This document shows positions 20,459-33,669 of a stretch of 64,000 bases of DNA, piece after piece; position 1 is the first letter of the stretch, and each line of letters opens with the position of its first letter. Origin of the DNA: Morella rubra (lineage: Eukaryota; Streptophyta; Magnoliopsida; Fagales; Myricaceae); NCBI GenBank assembly GCA_003952965.2, contig CM025849.1:10674359-10738358 (forward strand), given 5' to 3'. The position numbers and the translations under genes are program-made. The notes beneath the pieces are model-generated. The model did not search any database. It was not told the origin of the DNA and saw only the letters and a list, made by a program, of their open reading frames with translations.

Positions 20459-23400
20459 CTATAAACCCAACTCCTTTTTCAACTGAGCAAGAGTAGCTTC
20501 TATATCATCAATGTTCTCCTCAATACTACTCCCCTTGCTTGCTTTGTCTTCTCTACCACTTCCTGTTCTCTCTGCCCCAGATGTTCGAAAAGAACTGCCT
20601 TTATCAGGTCCATTACTGTTAGTGTTATATACTTCCGCCTCTTCATCGGTTATGCTGAGTTCTTTCTCAAGAAATTCCACAAATTCTTCTCCAATTTCCT
20701 GCCAAGTCCAAAGTTCAAAAATAAAGATTAACCTTCCTTTTTCTGGCCCTTTTCTATACAGATTACACAAGGTTTCACAGACTGATCATACCTCAAATAC
20801 CTAAGAAAGGTGCACTCTACATATAGTTTGTGTGTGTGTTTTATAATCTCAATTTCTGAAGAAAGTTATAAGAAGAGTATATATTCACGTATGAGTGGCA
20901 ACTGATAAACGCAATATGTCTCACCGACAATTCTTCCCACAGGCTCTTTGGCTTTCCTTGTGAAGCAGCAGTCGCTTCCCAATTCCGAAATTCTTCTTGA
21001 AGATCTTTGAAGAAGTCCTCTGTAACATCAAATCCAGAATTAAATCCCTAGGACAAAGAAAACTGGCACATTACAGCAAAACACAAGAAGATTTGAGGAA
21101 TGACAGTTAGCTGTACAGCCCATATGATGTTTCACAGAGAGAACATATCTACCTAGTGTTATTTGAACATCCCTCAAAAAATTACCTGCAGAATAAAGGG
21201 CTTAATCATAAGAACAAGTCTACTGTGAAAAACCTATAAGATAGAAAGCAGGAGAAGGCCAGCAAACATTTTTGTGACAATCTGGGGACTAACCACCAGG
21301 CAAAAGAGGGGAGGAAAAAAAAATATTTAGCAGATGACATAGAGAGTTGATGACATGCAGGGAAGCAAGAGGCAAGAAGGAAATCAAAGGTACCAGGACC
21401 ATGGCCAGCCAGAGTCTACCAAACAGGAAGAAGTAGATGTGGATGACACAGATAGGCAGTGTAACTTTTGGTCTAAAGGTTCATTAGGAAATACCATTTT
21501 ATTATAAATACATTCAAGTTGTTCCTCTGAACATATTAGACTATCCAAACACTCTTTTAGAACTTCTGTTGAAGAATGTTAGTTGGATGGTTAGGACAAA
21601 TTTGATTGTTCCATTGGCCCAATAGATCTCTTTCTTCAGTAAAGGTTACAGTTAAATTTAAATAGCACGTCGCCAATTCAATAGCAGAATGTCATTTTTC
21701 ACAGGGTAGAACTCCCAAGGGCTATCTGGCATCCATTGAAAGGAAAATTAGCATTAAGGCAGACACCAATTGTCATATCAATAGTAAGTGTAAATGAGAG
21801 AATACATTCAATGCATATGTGAGTTTTATGGATTCATATTAGATCACTTAGGTTACAATAGGATATGAGATTTTACCAAACCCATAGAACTCTTCTTCAT
21901 CTTGAGTTTCCCTAGTTTGGCTTCTTCGAGCACTAGAATAGGAATAATCAGATCTGGGACCTCCAGTGTCATATTTCCTCCGAGATTGAGAATTCAGCAA
22001 TGTGTTGTACGCATGTTTAATCCTCATAAATTTCTCCTGGGCATTTGCCTGCACATCAATATTTTTGGATTATTACCGCCACTGATCTATATGCGAGTAC
22101 AAGAATCAGATTAACATCAGTAGTTTATACACACTTTCCCACCAGGGAAATAAAAACTATCATTTACACGAAGATAAACTCAACTTGGCCAAATATTACA
22201 CAAAGGGATAAGAAGGCATACGGTGTGTAAGGAGATTATTGGGCACTCTGTAAAGGAACTTAAAACCAGCTCTTTACTAACACTGTATGTGGCTGGTTTC
22301 TACGCATAAGATATCTTTTGTATAAGCATCTCTCCACCCACAGGTTCATAGAGACAAAGATTATGTTGTTTCAGGACTTATATTTTACATGCAATAAGAC
22401 AGATAAATAATTGCAGACCCCATTTTGCTTAAGTCATTAGTCAGCCTCTGAGTGACCGATGCAGTATTATAAACATCGAACGACAGATATTTTAATCAAA
22501 CTCCATGCTCTTCTTACCCATTCCAAACTCCGCATTGAAAAAATAAAAAAGAATACCATGGCAGCACAGATAAAGTGGAACGCAAAACATAATCAAGCTT
22601 CTGTAAGATTTTCTTCTTTCCACTCGAACGCGCTTCAATCTTTCATACCTAAAGAATGTGTGCTTCTCCAATATTTTGAACTGTCTAATAACAAGTTTTA
22701 TGGAGCTTTGTATCATAAAATTGCCCATTCATTCTTTCCTCTTCAGAGATGGCATGCTAGGCTATTGGAAAAAATGTGGTCCAAATTAACAATATATCAA
22801 AGAGAAGATAGATCTGAAGAAAGTTCAGTGTTCAAAGTAGAAGTGATCATCTATCTCATAATCTTACTCCCTTGGAGTAGCAAATCATTGTGACCGAATC
22901 CAAAGGACTACTGGACATTGGTCTCTATGATTTCAGGGTGTGTATGTGGTTGTTAAGGCATGATCATCCAATGGCAACAGGTTTGGCCAATCAGATGTCT
23001 ATTTCTCTTCCGATTTTAATAAATTCAAAGATTTTTGTGATTTAGAGAGACGCAAATAGATAGTGGATTTACTTATTGCAAACTGCTTATGGTTCATGCC
23101 CCAATAGGTGAAACACAAAGATAAAATGTGCCAAAATTGTGCGGTTGGTTTTCTCTTATTTTCAGAGAGGTCTTCAATATTATGCCGGTAACCAAAACCA
23201 AAATTTGAAAATTTTCACCTAATTAATTATGACCAAACTCGATTCGAATGGAACAGCTACCTCCAATGATTACAGATTAACTTTTCTTTTCGGGCAAGTA
23301 TTTCATATTCAATCCTACATCATGTAAGGCAGCTATTAAAATAAAGAGATGGAACGACCAAACGGAATTTCTCGGAACTCAACTAATGCAATACAGAAAT

Positions 23401-23920
23401 GGTTACGATGAAGCCCTATTCTTCCCCAATTAAACCAACCACGCCACAACGACCCCCCCCCCCCCCCCCCCCCCCGCGGCGGTGAACAAGAAAAAGGAAA
23501 GGAAAGAAAACATCACTCTTCTTTGAGCTAAAGGAAAACACAAATATTTATTTTGGATTGAGTGCTTAATTTAGTAGGTAAAACAAAAAGTGCTTAATTT
23601 AATAAGTTTACCTCCTTATTGACATCAGGGTGATACTTCAGAGCAAGTTTTCGATACGCCCTTTTGATTTCATCCGGAGTTGCAGAGGGAGACACTCCCA
23701 AAACCTCATAAGGAGACTCTCTGCGACTCACTCTCAAAGGGGAAAGACTAGTCCTTCTAGTTTTCTGCTTATAATTCCAGAACCCACATATGGGTATGAA
23801 AGATTTGGCTTGGTGTTGCAAAGAGAGAAGCGAAGGGTGAGGAACAGATCTCGAGCAAAGATAAGAGAAACAGAGGAGGGTGTTGTGTGGTGGTTTTAGA
23901 GGCAGAGCTATTCCATGCAT
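20459..23920 (-). CDS. plastid-type J-domain (DnaJ) protein without Gly/Phe or zinc-finger regions
   Basis: Four minus-strand exons: 23920-23612, 22048-21877, 21019-20925, 20698-20459, giving 271 residues. The first about 65 residues are Ser/Arg-rich, low in acid and transit-peptide-like. The J domain (about 70-134) starts [20 protein letters not shown] and contains the HPD triad at 97-99, which stimulates Hsp70 ATPase. After it come an Arg/Ser linker, [35 protein letters not shown] and a C-terminal acidic coiled-coil-like tail ending LKKELGL. No Gly/Phe region or Cys-rich domain, so it is a type III J-protein. It resembles Arabidopsis At5g59610 as I recall it. A frame extending upstream to 24118 adds 66 residues that do not look like a targeting signal. 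Intron 1 (about 1.56 kb) contains a run of 23 C (23453-23475). Confidence 0.85.
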
Positions 23921-26797
23921 GTTCGTCAAGTTATCTGTTGATCGGCTCGTGTCAATGAAGATTATCGTCGACACATGCTGCTTCGGATTTGGAGCTAATC
24001 TATGTCCCTGCAATGTTCTCACAGTGTGGGTCCGGTTTTCAACGATAACCATCGACGCTCCATAATAGTTGTTGCCTTGTTGGGTTAGAGTCCCTTGCAT
24101 TAAGTCGTTTGCTTCCACTTGTCGTGCACAGGAGTTACTAGACGAAAGGTGAGCAAAAATTTCAGCACCGAATTGGAATTCTCCAATTCCACTTTCTTAT
24201 GAAAATTCGTTTTCAGTTTTGGTTTCGACATATATCGAAATTTAGAAGTCATTTTTTATAATTTATAAAATTGGAATTGAAAATTTCAGCGAAATTGTCA
24301 AAATTTTTTATTCTGAAATTTATAAATAAAATAAAATAAAATATTACTTAAAATAAAGTATAATATATGGAATTTGAAAGTGCGTTCAACAACCAAAATT
24401 TTGACGCTCCAAAATTTTATTATCATTACAAAAATTTCTCTCTTCTCACTTTTTCATCAACTCCTATAAACTTTTTCACTTTTTCACCACTTTCAATAAA
24501 CTTTTTACTTTTTCATCAACTTTTTCACTCTCTCTCCTCACTTTTTCACCAACTTCTATACCCAAAATTTTAACCACCCTACAATTTTTGCACTCAAACA
24601 CAACTTAAATATTTATTTTAAAATCTAAATTTTGGATGAATATTTTATATATATTGTTAATTTATGAAGAATAACTAAAAAGTACATAAATTTCCAATTC
24701 CATTTTTTTTTATTAAAAAAATAGGACTTGAAATAAATTATAACATATGAAATTTGCTTGAATATTTATTTTAGAATTTAGATTTTTTATGAATGTTTAC
24801 ATTTATTATTAATTTATGATGAATAAGAGAAAAATCTTTCAAAATCGGTCCAAAAAACATTTTTAGTTCAATAGGGCTCCAGAAAAATATGTCAAAACAA
24901 GCCTATATGCGGAATCGAAATTTTCAGTTCCAATTCAGAGAATTTCAGTTCCATTCTAATAAAATATCATAATAGAACTGGAACAAAAAAAATTGTATTC
25001 CAGTGAATACCAGAACAGAACCAGAATTGACTATTCCAATTCTATCTATTATGATATTCACCCTTAACTAATCAGCAACACCTCCATGTTTAGGATAGTG
25101 GTTTACTGTATCCTCTCTGTGTAATCGGTGAAAGTTAAAATTGGAACATAATATATGATGTTTATCATTCACGGGATAGAGCAGTACTTGGTAAAAGTAT
25201 AATCAAGTGCATAAATCCAAGCCATAGTACATGGTTTCATAAAATCCTAAAGGCTTGTTTGGGACAGAGTTTGAGAGTGAGATTTAGATTGAGATTGAGC
25301 TTGAGCTTGAGATTGGAGAGAAGTCTCTTGGGGCTTTGTATCAGGTTTGTTATTCTTAGAATTAAGTGATGTAAGACCCTAATAATTATTTTTTTTATTT
25401 ATAGCATTTTGCATAAATGCGTCAATCAGACGGTGGACCCTATTTTATAAAAAAAAACAACTCTAGGTGGACCTCATTCTAGTATCCATGCTATAAAAAA
25501 CAATTCTAGGTGTACTCCATTCTAAGGCCCATGCTTCACTATAAAAAAAAATAACTTTAATTGAACAAGCATTTAAAAGTGTAGGGTCCCACATGCTATG
25601 TCAATCAGATGTGAAGTATAGTGTCACTTGAAGAAACAAGAAAACAAATTTTTTTTGCTTTTTTAATTGGATATTTGACCTTGAGGCACGCAAAGTGAGA
25701 GAGACATTGACACATATATGATGTTTGCAGAAACCCGCTTTCAATCCTAACGCATCCAAATGCAAGGACTTAAAGCGGAACTTAAGTCTTAAAGCCTGAG
25801 TTAAAAACCGATCTCAAACATGCTCTAAGATTTTTTCGATCCAAATAAAGTAGGTTTTACACAAAAAAGATTTGTCTCAGTATGTTCTATATGATACGAG
25901 TAGCAGAAAAACCCAACTCAATATTCTTAAGAAAATATAGAAATCAAAACTAAGTCAAGATGTTATGGAACAACCTCTTCTTCTTGTGCCAAAGATCTAA
26001 TTTGTAATGGTTTACAAAATGATTTTTTTTTTTTTGGGTAGAAAGAAAATTTTTGAGCACCTTGTGTATTAGGATTGGTCAAATCTGGTCCAACTTGAAC
26101 GCACTATGAGATCTTAATGCTATGGACAATTTTTAAAGAGCTAATGCAGACTCATCGCCCCCAATAACTCCTATCGAAATAGACTCCAATATAATCTATG
26201 TTATGTTGCAAATATGAGAATGTGTATCTTTTCCATACAATCTCATATTTGTCCTAACCACTAAGACAACCCGATGAATGTTAGAAGACAATCCGATGAT
26301 GGATTAGAAGATGAAACTGCTGTTTTGCTTTTATAAGTCAAGTCAATTAGTTTTGATCATGTTATGTTTTTTTTTTTTTGATAATTGATAAACATTAAAC
26401 TGCATAGTCTGAGTGGGTTTTAGAAGAAGCATTAAAGCTTCCTCTCGAGAGTCCACAAAGAGCAGAAGATATGGACAGCAAAACCAAATAGCAAAATTAC
26501 AGAACAAGTGAAAAGGTGCAGCACTAGTAGACAACCAAACAACAAAAATTCTATATCTCATCAAACCACACAAGAATTCCTCTAATTACTATTACTTCTT
26601 AAACAGAACAAAAAATTACATACCTCTCTCTCTCGCTCGCTATAAAGAGTCTCCATCTCCCTCCCAAAGTGAGACTTTCTTCCCTCCTTGTGACGCGCTA
26701 AAGAAAGGGAGAGGTTTTGGGTTGCTCCCTCTCCCCGATCCCCATTATCTACCGCTTGTATCAAACATTAGCCGATGCGTAAGTTAAACTCGTCGAG
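23921..26797. other. divergent intergenic region between J-protein and PPR genes, repeat-rich
   Basis: A+T-rich; holds a simple TTTTTCA-type repeat with inverted ends (about 24370-24608) and a larger foldback repeat (about 25250-25830). On the minus strand, 26573-26360 resembles a LINE 3' end with a poly-A tail (poly-T at about 26367-26380), but no target duplication was found. No host gene seen. Confidence 0.4.
25250..25830. repeat. foldback repeat, about 580 bases
   Basis: Left end AGGCTTGTTTGGGACAGAG and right end GATCTCAAACATGCTCTAA are opposed and imperfectly matched. Inner pairs include GTCAATCAGACGGTGGACCC and near copies. Borders are by eye; the type (hAT or PIF-like MITE) is not determined. 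Confidence 0.45.
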
Positions 26798-28333
26798 ATG
26801 AGCGCCCGTGATCGAGCGTTGCCCTCGGGAAAAAAACTCCACGCCCACCTGATCATCACTGGCTTGGCTCATTTAACGCATTTTGCCGCCAAGCTGATAG
26901 CCCTCTACACCGAGTGTGGAGAACCATCCCAGGCTCGCAAACTGTTCAACAAAATTCCCACAACAAACATAAGGCGTTGGATCGTTCTTTCTGGAGCATA
27001 CGCTCGATGCGGCTTTTACGAGGAGGCTCTGGGTCTGTTCCATGAGATGCAGGGTCAAGGCGTGAGACCCAACGAGATTGTTATTCCAAGCATTCTCAAA
27101 GCCTGTGGTCGCATCCCAGATAGAGAAACCGGAGAGAAAATACATGGTGTGGTTTTAAAATGTTCGTTCGAGACTAGTGATTTTGTTAGCAGTGCATTGA
27201 TTGATATGTACGCAAAATGCCGGCGAGTTGAAGAGGCACGTCAAGTATATGACGAAATGGTCGAGAAGGATCTGGTGGCGTTAAATGCTATGGTTTCGGG
27301 CTATGCTCGACATGGGTTTCCCAAAGAAGCATTGGACTTGGTGGAAAATATGCGAGCATCAGGAATAAAGCCTAATGTAGTGACTTGGAATACCTTAATT
27401 GCGGGGTTTTCACAGAAGGGTGATGAAATAATGGTCTGTGAACTCTTTAGTTTGATGCAGAGCAACGGGGTTGAGCCTGATGTGGTATCTTGGACTTCGG
27501 TTATATCAGGGTTTGTGCAGAATTTTCGTAATGAGGAGGCGTTTGCTACTTTTAGGAAGCTGATCGATCTTAGGTTCTATCCGACTTCAGCTACAATAAG
27601 TAGTATCTTGCCTGCTTGCGCAACTGCAGCCAATGTGAGGCGTGGGAAGGAAATTCATGGGTATGCGTTGGTGATTGGAGTTGAAGATGATATATTTGTA
27701 CGGAGTGCCCTTGTTGATATGTATGCAAAATGTGGTTTTATAGCTGAAGCAAGGAATTTGTTCTATCGAATGTCAAAGAGAAACACGGTTACTTGGAATT
27801 CAATGATATTTGGGTTTGCTAATCATGGATTTTGCAATGAAGCAATTGAGCTTTTCAAACAAATGGAGAAGGAAGAGGGAAAGAAACTTGATCATCTGAC
27901 TTTCACAGCGGTTCTCACTGCTTGTAGCCATGCTGGGCTGGTTGAACTAGGAGAAACTCTGTTCTACTTGATGCAAGAAAAATATGGAATTCTGCCAAGG
28001 TTAGAGCATTATGCATGTGTTGTGGATCTTCTTGGTCGAGCAGGAAAACTTGCTGAAGCTTATGATATGATCAAGAGAATGCCCATTGAGCCCGACTTGT
28101 TTGTATGGGGTGCACTATTAGGCGCTTGTAGAACTTATAGAAATGTTGATCTCGCTAAAATAGCCGCTAAGCATTTGTCAGAACTTGAGCCTGAGAATGC
28201 AGGAAACAATTTGCTTTTGTCCAGTTTATATGCTGATGCTGGCAGCTGGGGATATGTTGCAAAGTTGAAGAACATGATGAAGAAATGGAAGACGAAAATA
28301 TTTCCAGGCTGCAGTTGGGTTGAGGCTGAGTGA
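26798..28333 (+). CDS. PLS-class, E-type pentatricopeptide repeat protein (At5g59600-like)
   Basis: A 511-residue intronless protein built of PPR motifs. Typical blocks are seen throughout: GKKLHAHLIITGL, ALIDMYAKC, NAMVSGYARHGF, TWNTLIAGF, SALVDMYAKCGF, TAVLTACSHAGLVELG, HYACVVDLLGRAGKL, FVWGALLGACRTYRNV. The alternating P, L and S units and the ending (SLYADAGSWGYVAKLKNMMKK, SWVE) place it in the E subgroup, which lacks a DYW deaminase domain. Such proteins bind single-stranded organelle RNA, mostly for C-to-U editing site recognition. The sequence closely follows my recollection of Arabidopsis At5g59600. No clear transit peptide is visible; an upstream ATG at about 26775 is out of frame. 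Its RNA target cannot be predicted here. Confidence 0.9.
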   Translation: MSARDRALPSGKKLHAHLIITGLAHLTHFAAKLIALYTECGEPSQARKLFNKIPTTNIRRWIVLSGAYARCGFYEEALGLFHEMQGQGVRPNEIVIPSILKACGRIPDRETGEKIHGVVLKCSFETSDFVSSALIDMYAKCRRVEEARQVYDEMVEKDLVALNAMVSGYARHGFPKEALDLVENMRASGIKPNVVTWNTLIAGFSQKGDEIMVCELFSLMQSNGVEPDVVSWTSVISGFVQNFRNEEAFATFRKLIDLRFYPTSATISSILPACATAANVRRGKEIHGYALVIGVEDDIFVRSALVDMYAKCGFIAEARNLFYRMSKRNTVTWNSMIFGFANHGFCNEAIELFKQMEKEEGKKLDHLTFTAVLTACSHAGLVELGETLFYLMQEKYGILPRLEHYACVVDLLGRAGKLAEAYDMIKRMPIEPDLFVWGALLGACRTYRNVDLAKIAAKHLSELEPENAGNNLLLSSLYADAGSWGYVAKLKNMMKKWKTKIFPGCSWVEAE

Positions 28334-28966
28334 TACATAAGCATTAAGCAATACCATTACAAGATGCATTGAAATCTTGGGGCATCCTGCCACCGATCAT
28401 CAGCTTCATGCTTGCTCTATTCTTCTAATGTTTCTTGACCAGAGGTCCCCCCCTCTAAATTATCGATCAGCTGACTCTAATGCACAAATTGTGCGTGCCA
28501 GACAAAAGGGACCATATGAATCACCTCAATGTGGCTACACAGAGACACTAATGAGCAAGAAACTATTTGAAAAAATAGCAGGAGAAACTTGTGAAGAATA
28601 GAGGAAAACGAATTGCTTCTACAATGTTTGACGGGCCAACAGTGCTCCATTGAGATTACCGGAGCATTGGAGGAAGGGAAAGGAATTGGAGCCACAGTTC
28701 TCCTCATGTTTAAGAGGCCAGATAGAAATCCTGAACTTCAAATTTTATATTAGTAGAAATGTTTTCCTTTGTTGGATCTCACCATTGTTGAAATTTTTTT
28801 TAAAAAAAAGGTGCCTGCTTAGTTTTCGATTTTAATGGCAGTTGACAGTTTGCACACTGGAATATCAAATTCTTACTTGGCTTCTCTGCTGACTCGACTC
28901 AGGGTGGCCACGTGTAAAGAAGTCAATTGGATAGTATTATGACGCGTGATAATGCTTAGTTAGCTC
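28334..28966. other. PPR 3' flank, no gene seen
   Basis: Presumed 3' UTR followed by intergenic DNA up to the solo LTR. Open frames show no domain. Confidence 0.4.
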
Positions 28967-29302
28967 TGTTGGGGTCCACACCCATAAGATAGACTTGGAA
29001 TAGAAGTAGACTTTGAGTAGAAGTTTACTTGTCTCCACTTCAAGTTTAAGGTCTTAGGATTTCTCTTTGTATCTTTTCCTATAAATAGTGGCTTATGTTA
29101 TAGGAGAATTGCGTGAGAGTGCGTGAGCATTGGGCAGAGAGAAAAGAAAGAGAGTGGTGTGACCATTGTATTGGGCGGGTAGAGTGATTTTCTTAAACGT
29201 TCTTAATAAAATTGCTCTGGGGTGGACGTAGGCCGGATTGGGGCCGAACCACGTAAATTCTTGGTGTCCCTTGCTTTAATTTTCGTGCCGTTTTTCCCAA
29301 CA
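28967..29302 (+). mobile_element. solo LTR of a Ty1/copia-like retrotransposon
   Basis: A 336-base LTR starting TGTTGGGGTCCACACCC and ending TTTTTCCCAACA (TG...CA with the short inverted end TGTTGGG/CCCAACA). It is flanked by the perfect 5-base target duplication AGCTC at 28962-28966 and 29303-29307. Inside are a TATA box TATAAATAG (29080-29088), an AATAAA (about 29203), and a 3' block GTGGACGTAGGCC...GCCGAACCACG common in plant copia LTRs. No second LTR or internal coding region follows, so it is a recombination product. Confidence 0.9.
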
Positions 29303-29959
29303 AGCTCTGGGTGACGAAGTTGAGACAGAAGCAGTTATTTTCAAAAAGTAGCAAACTCAGGCATGTTTTGTATTTTTTAGAAATTCAGACAATTATTTTT
29401 TAACGAGTGAAAACCCAGACATAGATTTTTAATTTTTTTCCAATTTTCTTTTGTCAAGTTTCCAAAAAGATGATGGATGATGATCTTGGTCCAGAATGTA
29501 GAACACACACCAAAAAAGGGTTGAAGGATTGGTGTTGAGACGGTTTTATGACAAGAATAGAGCTTTGCTTACCAAGCTTGGATGGTTTAATTTATTGTAT
29601 ATCGAAGGGTATTTCGACCATACGAGATATTCTAGCCAAAGCCCTCTGCTATCAGGTTAGAAGTGGCCAGCACTCTGACAAATTTTAAACCCATACTGAG
29701 GCTGTAGATCCAGTCACTTCAACCCACCAAACATTGTGTGAAAGATCTGATTCATTTGGATACAAATATGTAATGGAACGCACACCTTGTCACAAGAATT
29801 TTATTCAGGATTCAGCTAATGCTATTTTAACACTTGACCTTCCAATGCAGCCTTTGGAAGACATTGGTTTGGAGCCATGAAAATTCTGGTCTCTTCTATG
29901 TGGAATTTGTCTATCTGGTCGACCAAGAAGCTGGTTTTCACTGCAGAGGCTCTTTGACA

Positions 29960-30160
29960 GAATTCCAAAACGCACTGGAAGAAGTTGTGGTATTTGAGAA
30001 TTCAAGATCGTTTAAAGCTATTACTATGGAGAATCGCGTGTAATGTGCTTCCTACGAGGGCAAAAACGATGCACTGGATGCAGGATGTGCGTGAGCTGCT
30101 ATACATTTGCCTACCATGCTATAATGATGCCGAAACAACTCCTTGTTGGTCTGCCAGCAG
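29960..30160 (+). mobile_element. LINE fragment with zf-RVT (reverse transcriptase zinc-binding) remnant
   Basis: The plus strand reads HWKKLWYLRIQDRLKLLLWR followed by IACNVLPTRAKTMHW and later CLPCYNDAETT. This fits the zf-RVT domain downstream of LINE reverse transcriptases (W..LW.L.I, K..LWR, NVLPTR, CP.C, ET). It is short, with no intact start or end and no flanking duplication recognised. Confidence 0.65.
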
Positions 30161-30936
30161 GGCCCGTAATTCACTTAGTACCACCCATTAATTCATTAGC
30201 TTCAAGGTCAAGATTTCAAATTGACACAAGTTAAAATTGCTTGCCAAGATAAAACTTGACCATAGACCTAGTAAATGAGCTCTTATTCACTGGTAGTCTT
30301 ACTTGTGCTATGATAACGAACTTACCCAATGGGCAGTAATTATAACTCAAATCGAATATTCTGCAGTGACTCTTATAATCACACCGATGAAAGTTGCTAT
30401 GCTGATTGTGCCTCCCCCTTCTGCTCGGCCAAAAAAAAAAAACCCTTCTTGTTGGTCTTTTCAATCGACTTCACGAAGTGCAACAGAATGGCTCATTCTA
30501 TAGCCCATTGTGGGCAGACTGGAGATGTCAATGTGGAATGGGTAACTTTTAATATCCACTCTGCGACTGGGTTTACAACCCTCCTTGATGCACTAATTTT
30601 GATGTAATATTTTTTAAGTAATCATAGTAATGGCTAAAAAACAAAACACACAACGTAGCACACACCAAGACAAAATTTCCCATTGCATGACACGGTTGAC
30701 TCCTACTTTCACCAAGCCCTTTTTTCGGCCACATATTTTTCTGAATTCAACACAGTGACTGTAAATTTGGCACTGTTCAACAGAAAAAGAAAGATTCATC
30801 CCAGTGTTAATGCATCATCCATGGAACAACAGATCTTGCTAAGCCAATTGACTGTCCAACCATGAAGCACATTTTCAAATGAATGGGACCCTAACCAAGA
30901 CAATGGAATGAAGCAAGCCCACTTGAGAACAAGGGG

Positions 30937-30979
<43 letters not shown>

Positions 30980-33669
30980 GGTGTGGCGCTTGAATAAAGG
31001 CAATCGGGACATCCCTATCCACTGCTGATAGAATATTGTATGTGTTGCATGAGCTCCTTTTTGAGTTCACTCATTGAACATCAAATCACAGCATGGCACA
31101 GCAACAAAAGGGAAGATTTAGTCATTAAAAAGAAACATCCGATTACAATCAGGAACCTATTAAGATAATGTCTCCATGTGACAGGGAATCAAGAACCGAC
31201 ATCAAGCAGTGAGCTGTTTTTCATTAGATTCCAACCAAAACTCGTAGATTATTTATTCAGGAGGGCGCTTCAAATCCGACATGCTTTTCAAGCATACGCA
31301 GCAAAGATTTGGACCACAAAGAGGTAAATGTCCAATGGATAGGTACAGTGACAATCATCTTGATTGATAACATGATGCAAGTACAGTTTACTGTCAAGAA
31401 CGCAACACATCAATATGTATATCAGCAATTGAGAATAGCTGCCATCAGACAGGCCTTACAGTCTTCAAGCAAACTCCCTCCAGAGGCCTCACGGACTTCA
31501 GCAATTAAGGCGCAAATTGGTCACAACAAAAGAGCACGATCTAGCTGAATAATTGCAAGAGGAACCATGAATGTCAAGTATAATTGAGAACGGAACTATG
31601 AATCTCAACTAGAGACATCTATAATTTCATCCAAGACCACTTCCAATACAATTCAAGAGAAAATCAATAAACAATTTTTTGATAAGATAAAATCTATAAA
31701 CAATTAACCATTACAAGCTATCTTTTTGATACCATCCAAACCAATGAGAGTAATTAACAACAAAGTGACTTCTTTTCAGTCAAAAGTCATTGTCGCGTGT
31801 GCCTCTCCTCGACTTGAAGTACTAATGGAAGTGTTTAGTCAAATTTCTAAGATAAAGCAACTGGGGAAATTTTCTTCAACCTTTCAGAAGCTAGTCTTAT
31901 CTATAGCATTACAGATTCTAAAGTCCTTTGGCAAAGCTCAATTCCCACAGAAAAACAGATACAGCAGCAGTAGGTCTCGAAACATAGGGTCTCTGGAAGT
32001 ATTCAGTCAGTAGCCATTTCTAACTTGTAACAGTACATCTCAAAATACCTGAGTGAGATGAGAATATTTGAGGTCCCACCAAGAACTGGATGAACAGACT
32101 TAATTCCAACATAATCTTTGGGACAAGAGAATAGTTTTAAGGCAGAAACTGGAAACATGAAAAGTCAATTGGTAACTTTCAGAATGATGACTGCTGGTTA
32201 AAAACACATCAATCTATTTGATAGACCAAGTAATTAAACTTCCAACATATTCATCTCTCACATTTCCAGAAAGTTTTGGACTGCTACAAACAGGGATGGA
32301 ATGCAAAAACAGATGAGACGACTTGTGTTAATAAAACTACTGTCGCCTAATCAATCCTATGAGATCCATGTTCCTGAAATGGCCGAAAGGATAATGCTAA
32401 ATCCTACAAGGTCACATATACCATTATAATTATATAGGGAGATGTAGAACTGAACTCATGGAGATTAGAATAACCAGCATGATGAGGAAAAAAATCCATA
32501 AACAAGCAGCACTTATAATCCCCTCCAATTTTCCGAGCAGAGTTAAAGACACAAAAATACACTCAAAGAAATAAGATACATGTACAAAGCAGTGACTGAA
32601 GTGAAGTTTGCATTCAAGAGATCGTGAACGCTTAAATGACCCACTAAGAACCCTTTCTCATGGCTGCCTCAGAGTCACTGCTGATAGTAACTTAACAAAA
32701 TATAAACCAAACTTCATGAATCAACAGTAACCTCAAGTACCATGCTTGGGAAAATGGGATTCCCTCACTTGGGTGGCAATGGAAGATTCACGGGAATTTA
32801 ATATTCCAAGTTTGGGCAAACTAAAACATCCTATACATGAACAAGTTTCATCCATGATCTAAAAGATGCCCCTTGCCAGAGATGGTGGCCGACCAACAGT
32901 GACCGTCAAAGATTGTTTATGCCAGTGATCAGTGGGCAGTGGCCGCTGGGGATGGCCGACAAGTGGTGCTTGGTAGATAGTGGCCAGGATCATGGAAAAG
33001 GGATAGGGGTATTTAAGAAATGAGACCCCAACTGCTACATTTCCCCTAGGTGGGAATCTCACATTATCATTGGTAACACTCTCTCAGAAAAGGAAGCATC
33101 CAATGTCAAAGTATCAAATTGCTTCAGTAACCAAATGTGGGAATCCAATCCAAATTCTGGAAAGCAGTGGTAATCTTGCCAAGATTCTGTGAACCAGATG
33201 GTCCCCAAGGTGGCACCTGCAATACTTTTTAAGGGTACCAACCACTTTAAAAAAAGTTAATTGCATGATACTGCGGATGATGTAACTATCTCGAATAAGG
33301 GACTTCTTGAGATAGAACATCAAAATCAATCTGCACAAGGATTTTTTCTCCTTTTTCTGTTTTGTGGAGTAGCACGAGTAATTAATTATCACAACCACAT
33401 AATGCCAAAGAGAATCAAACCAAGCAACTAACTCTTATGGGATCGAGACACATAAATGTGAAAAACAGAAATCAAAACTCACTTACTCTCACATCTATGA
33501 AAATACAAAAAATCATCACACATGAAACGGAGGCCAAAAAGGTGATAGAGGCATTGAACTTATCACCATTGAACCAGGCAACGGAAGGACAGGTGACTCT
33601 CTTTTGCCAAGTTTTTATTGACTTCATGCTTTTAAAAATGAGATTGTTTATATTCATTTAATAATGAAA

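Noticed and set aside
22459..22893. 144-codon plus-strand frame
   Set aside because: It lies inside intron 1 of the J-protein gene, lacks any recognisable motif and has an unbalanced composition.
26343..26573. Possible LINE 3' end on the minus strand
   Set aside because: A poly-A tail and LINE-like ending are seen, but no target duplication or clear domain; mentioned only within the intergenic entry.
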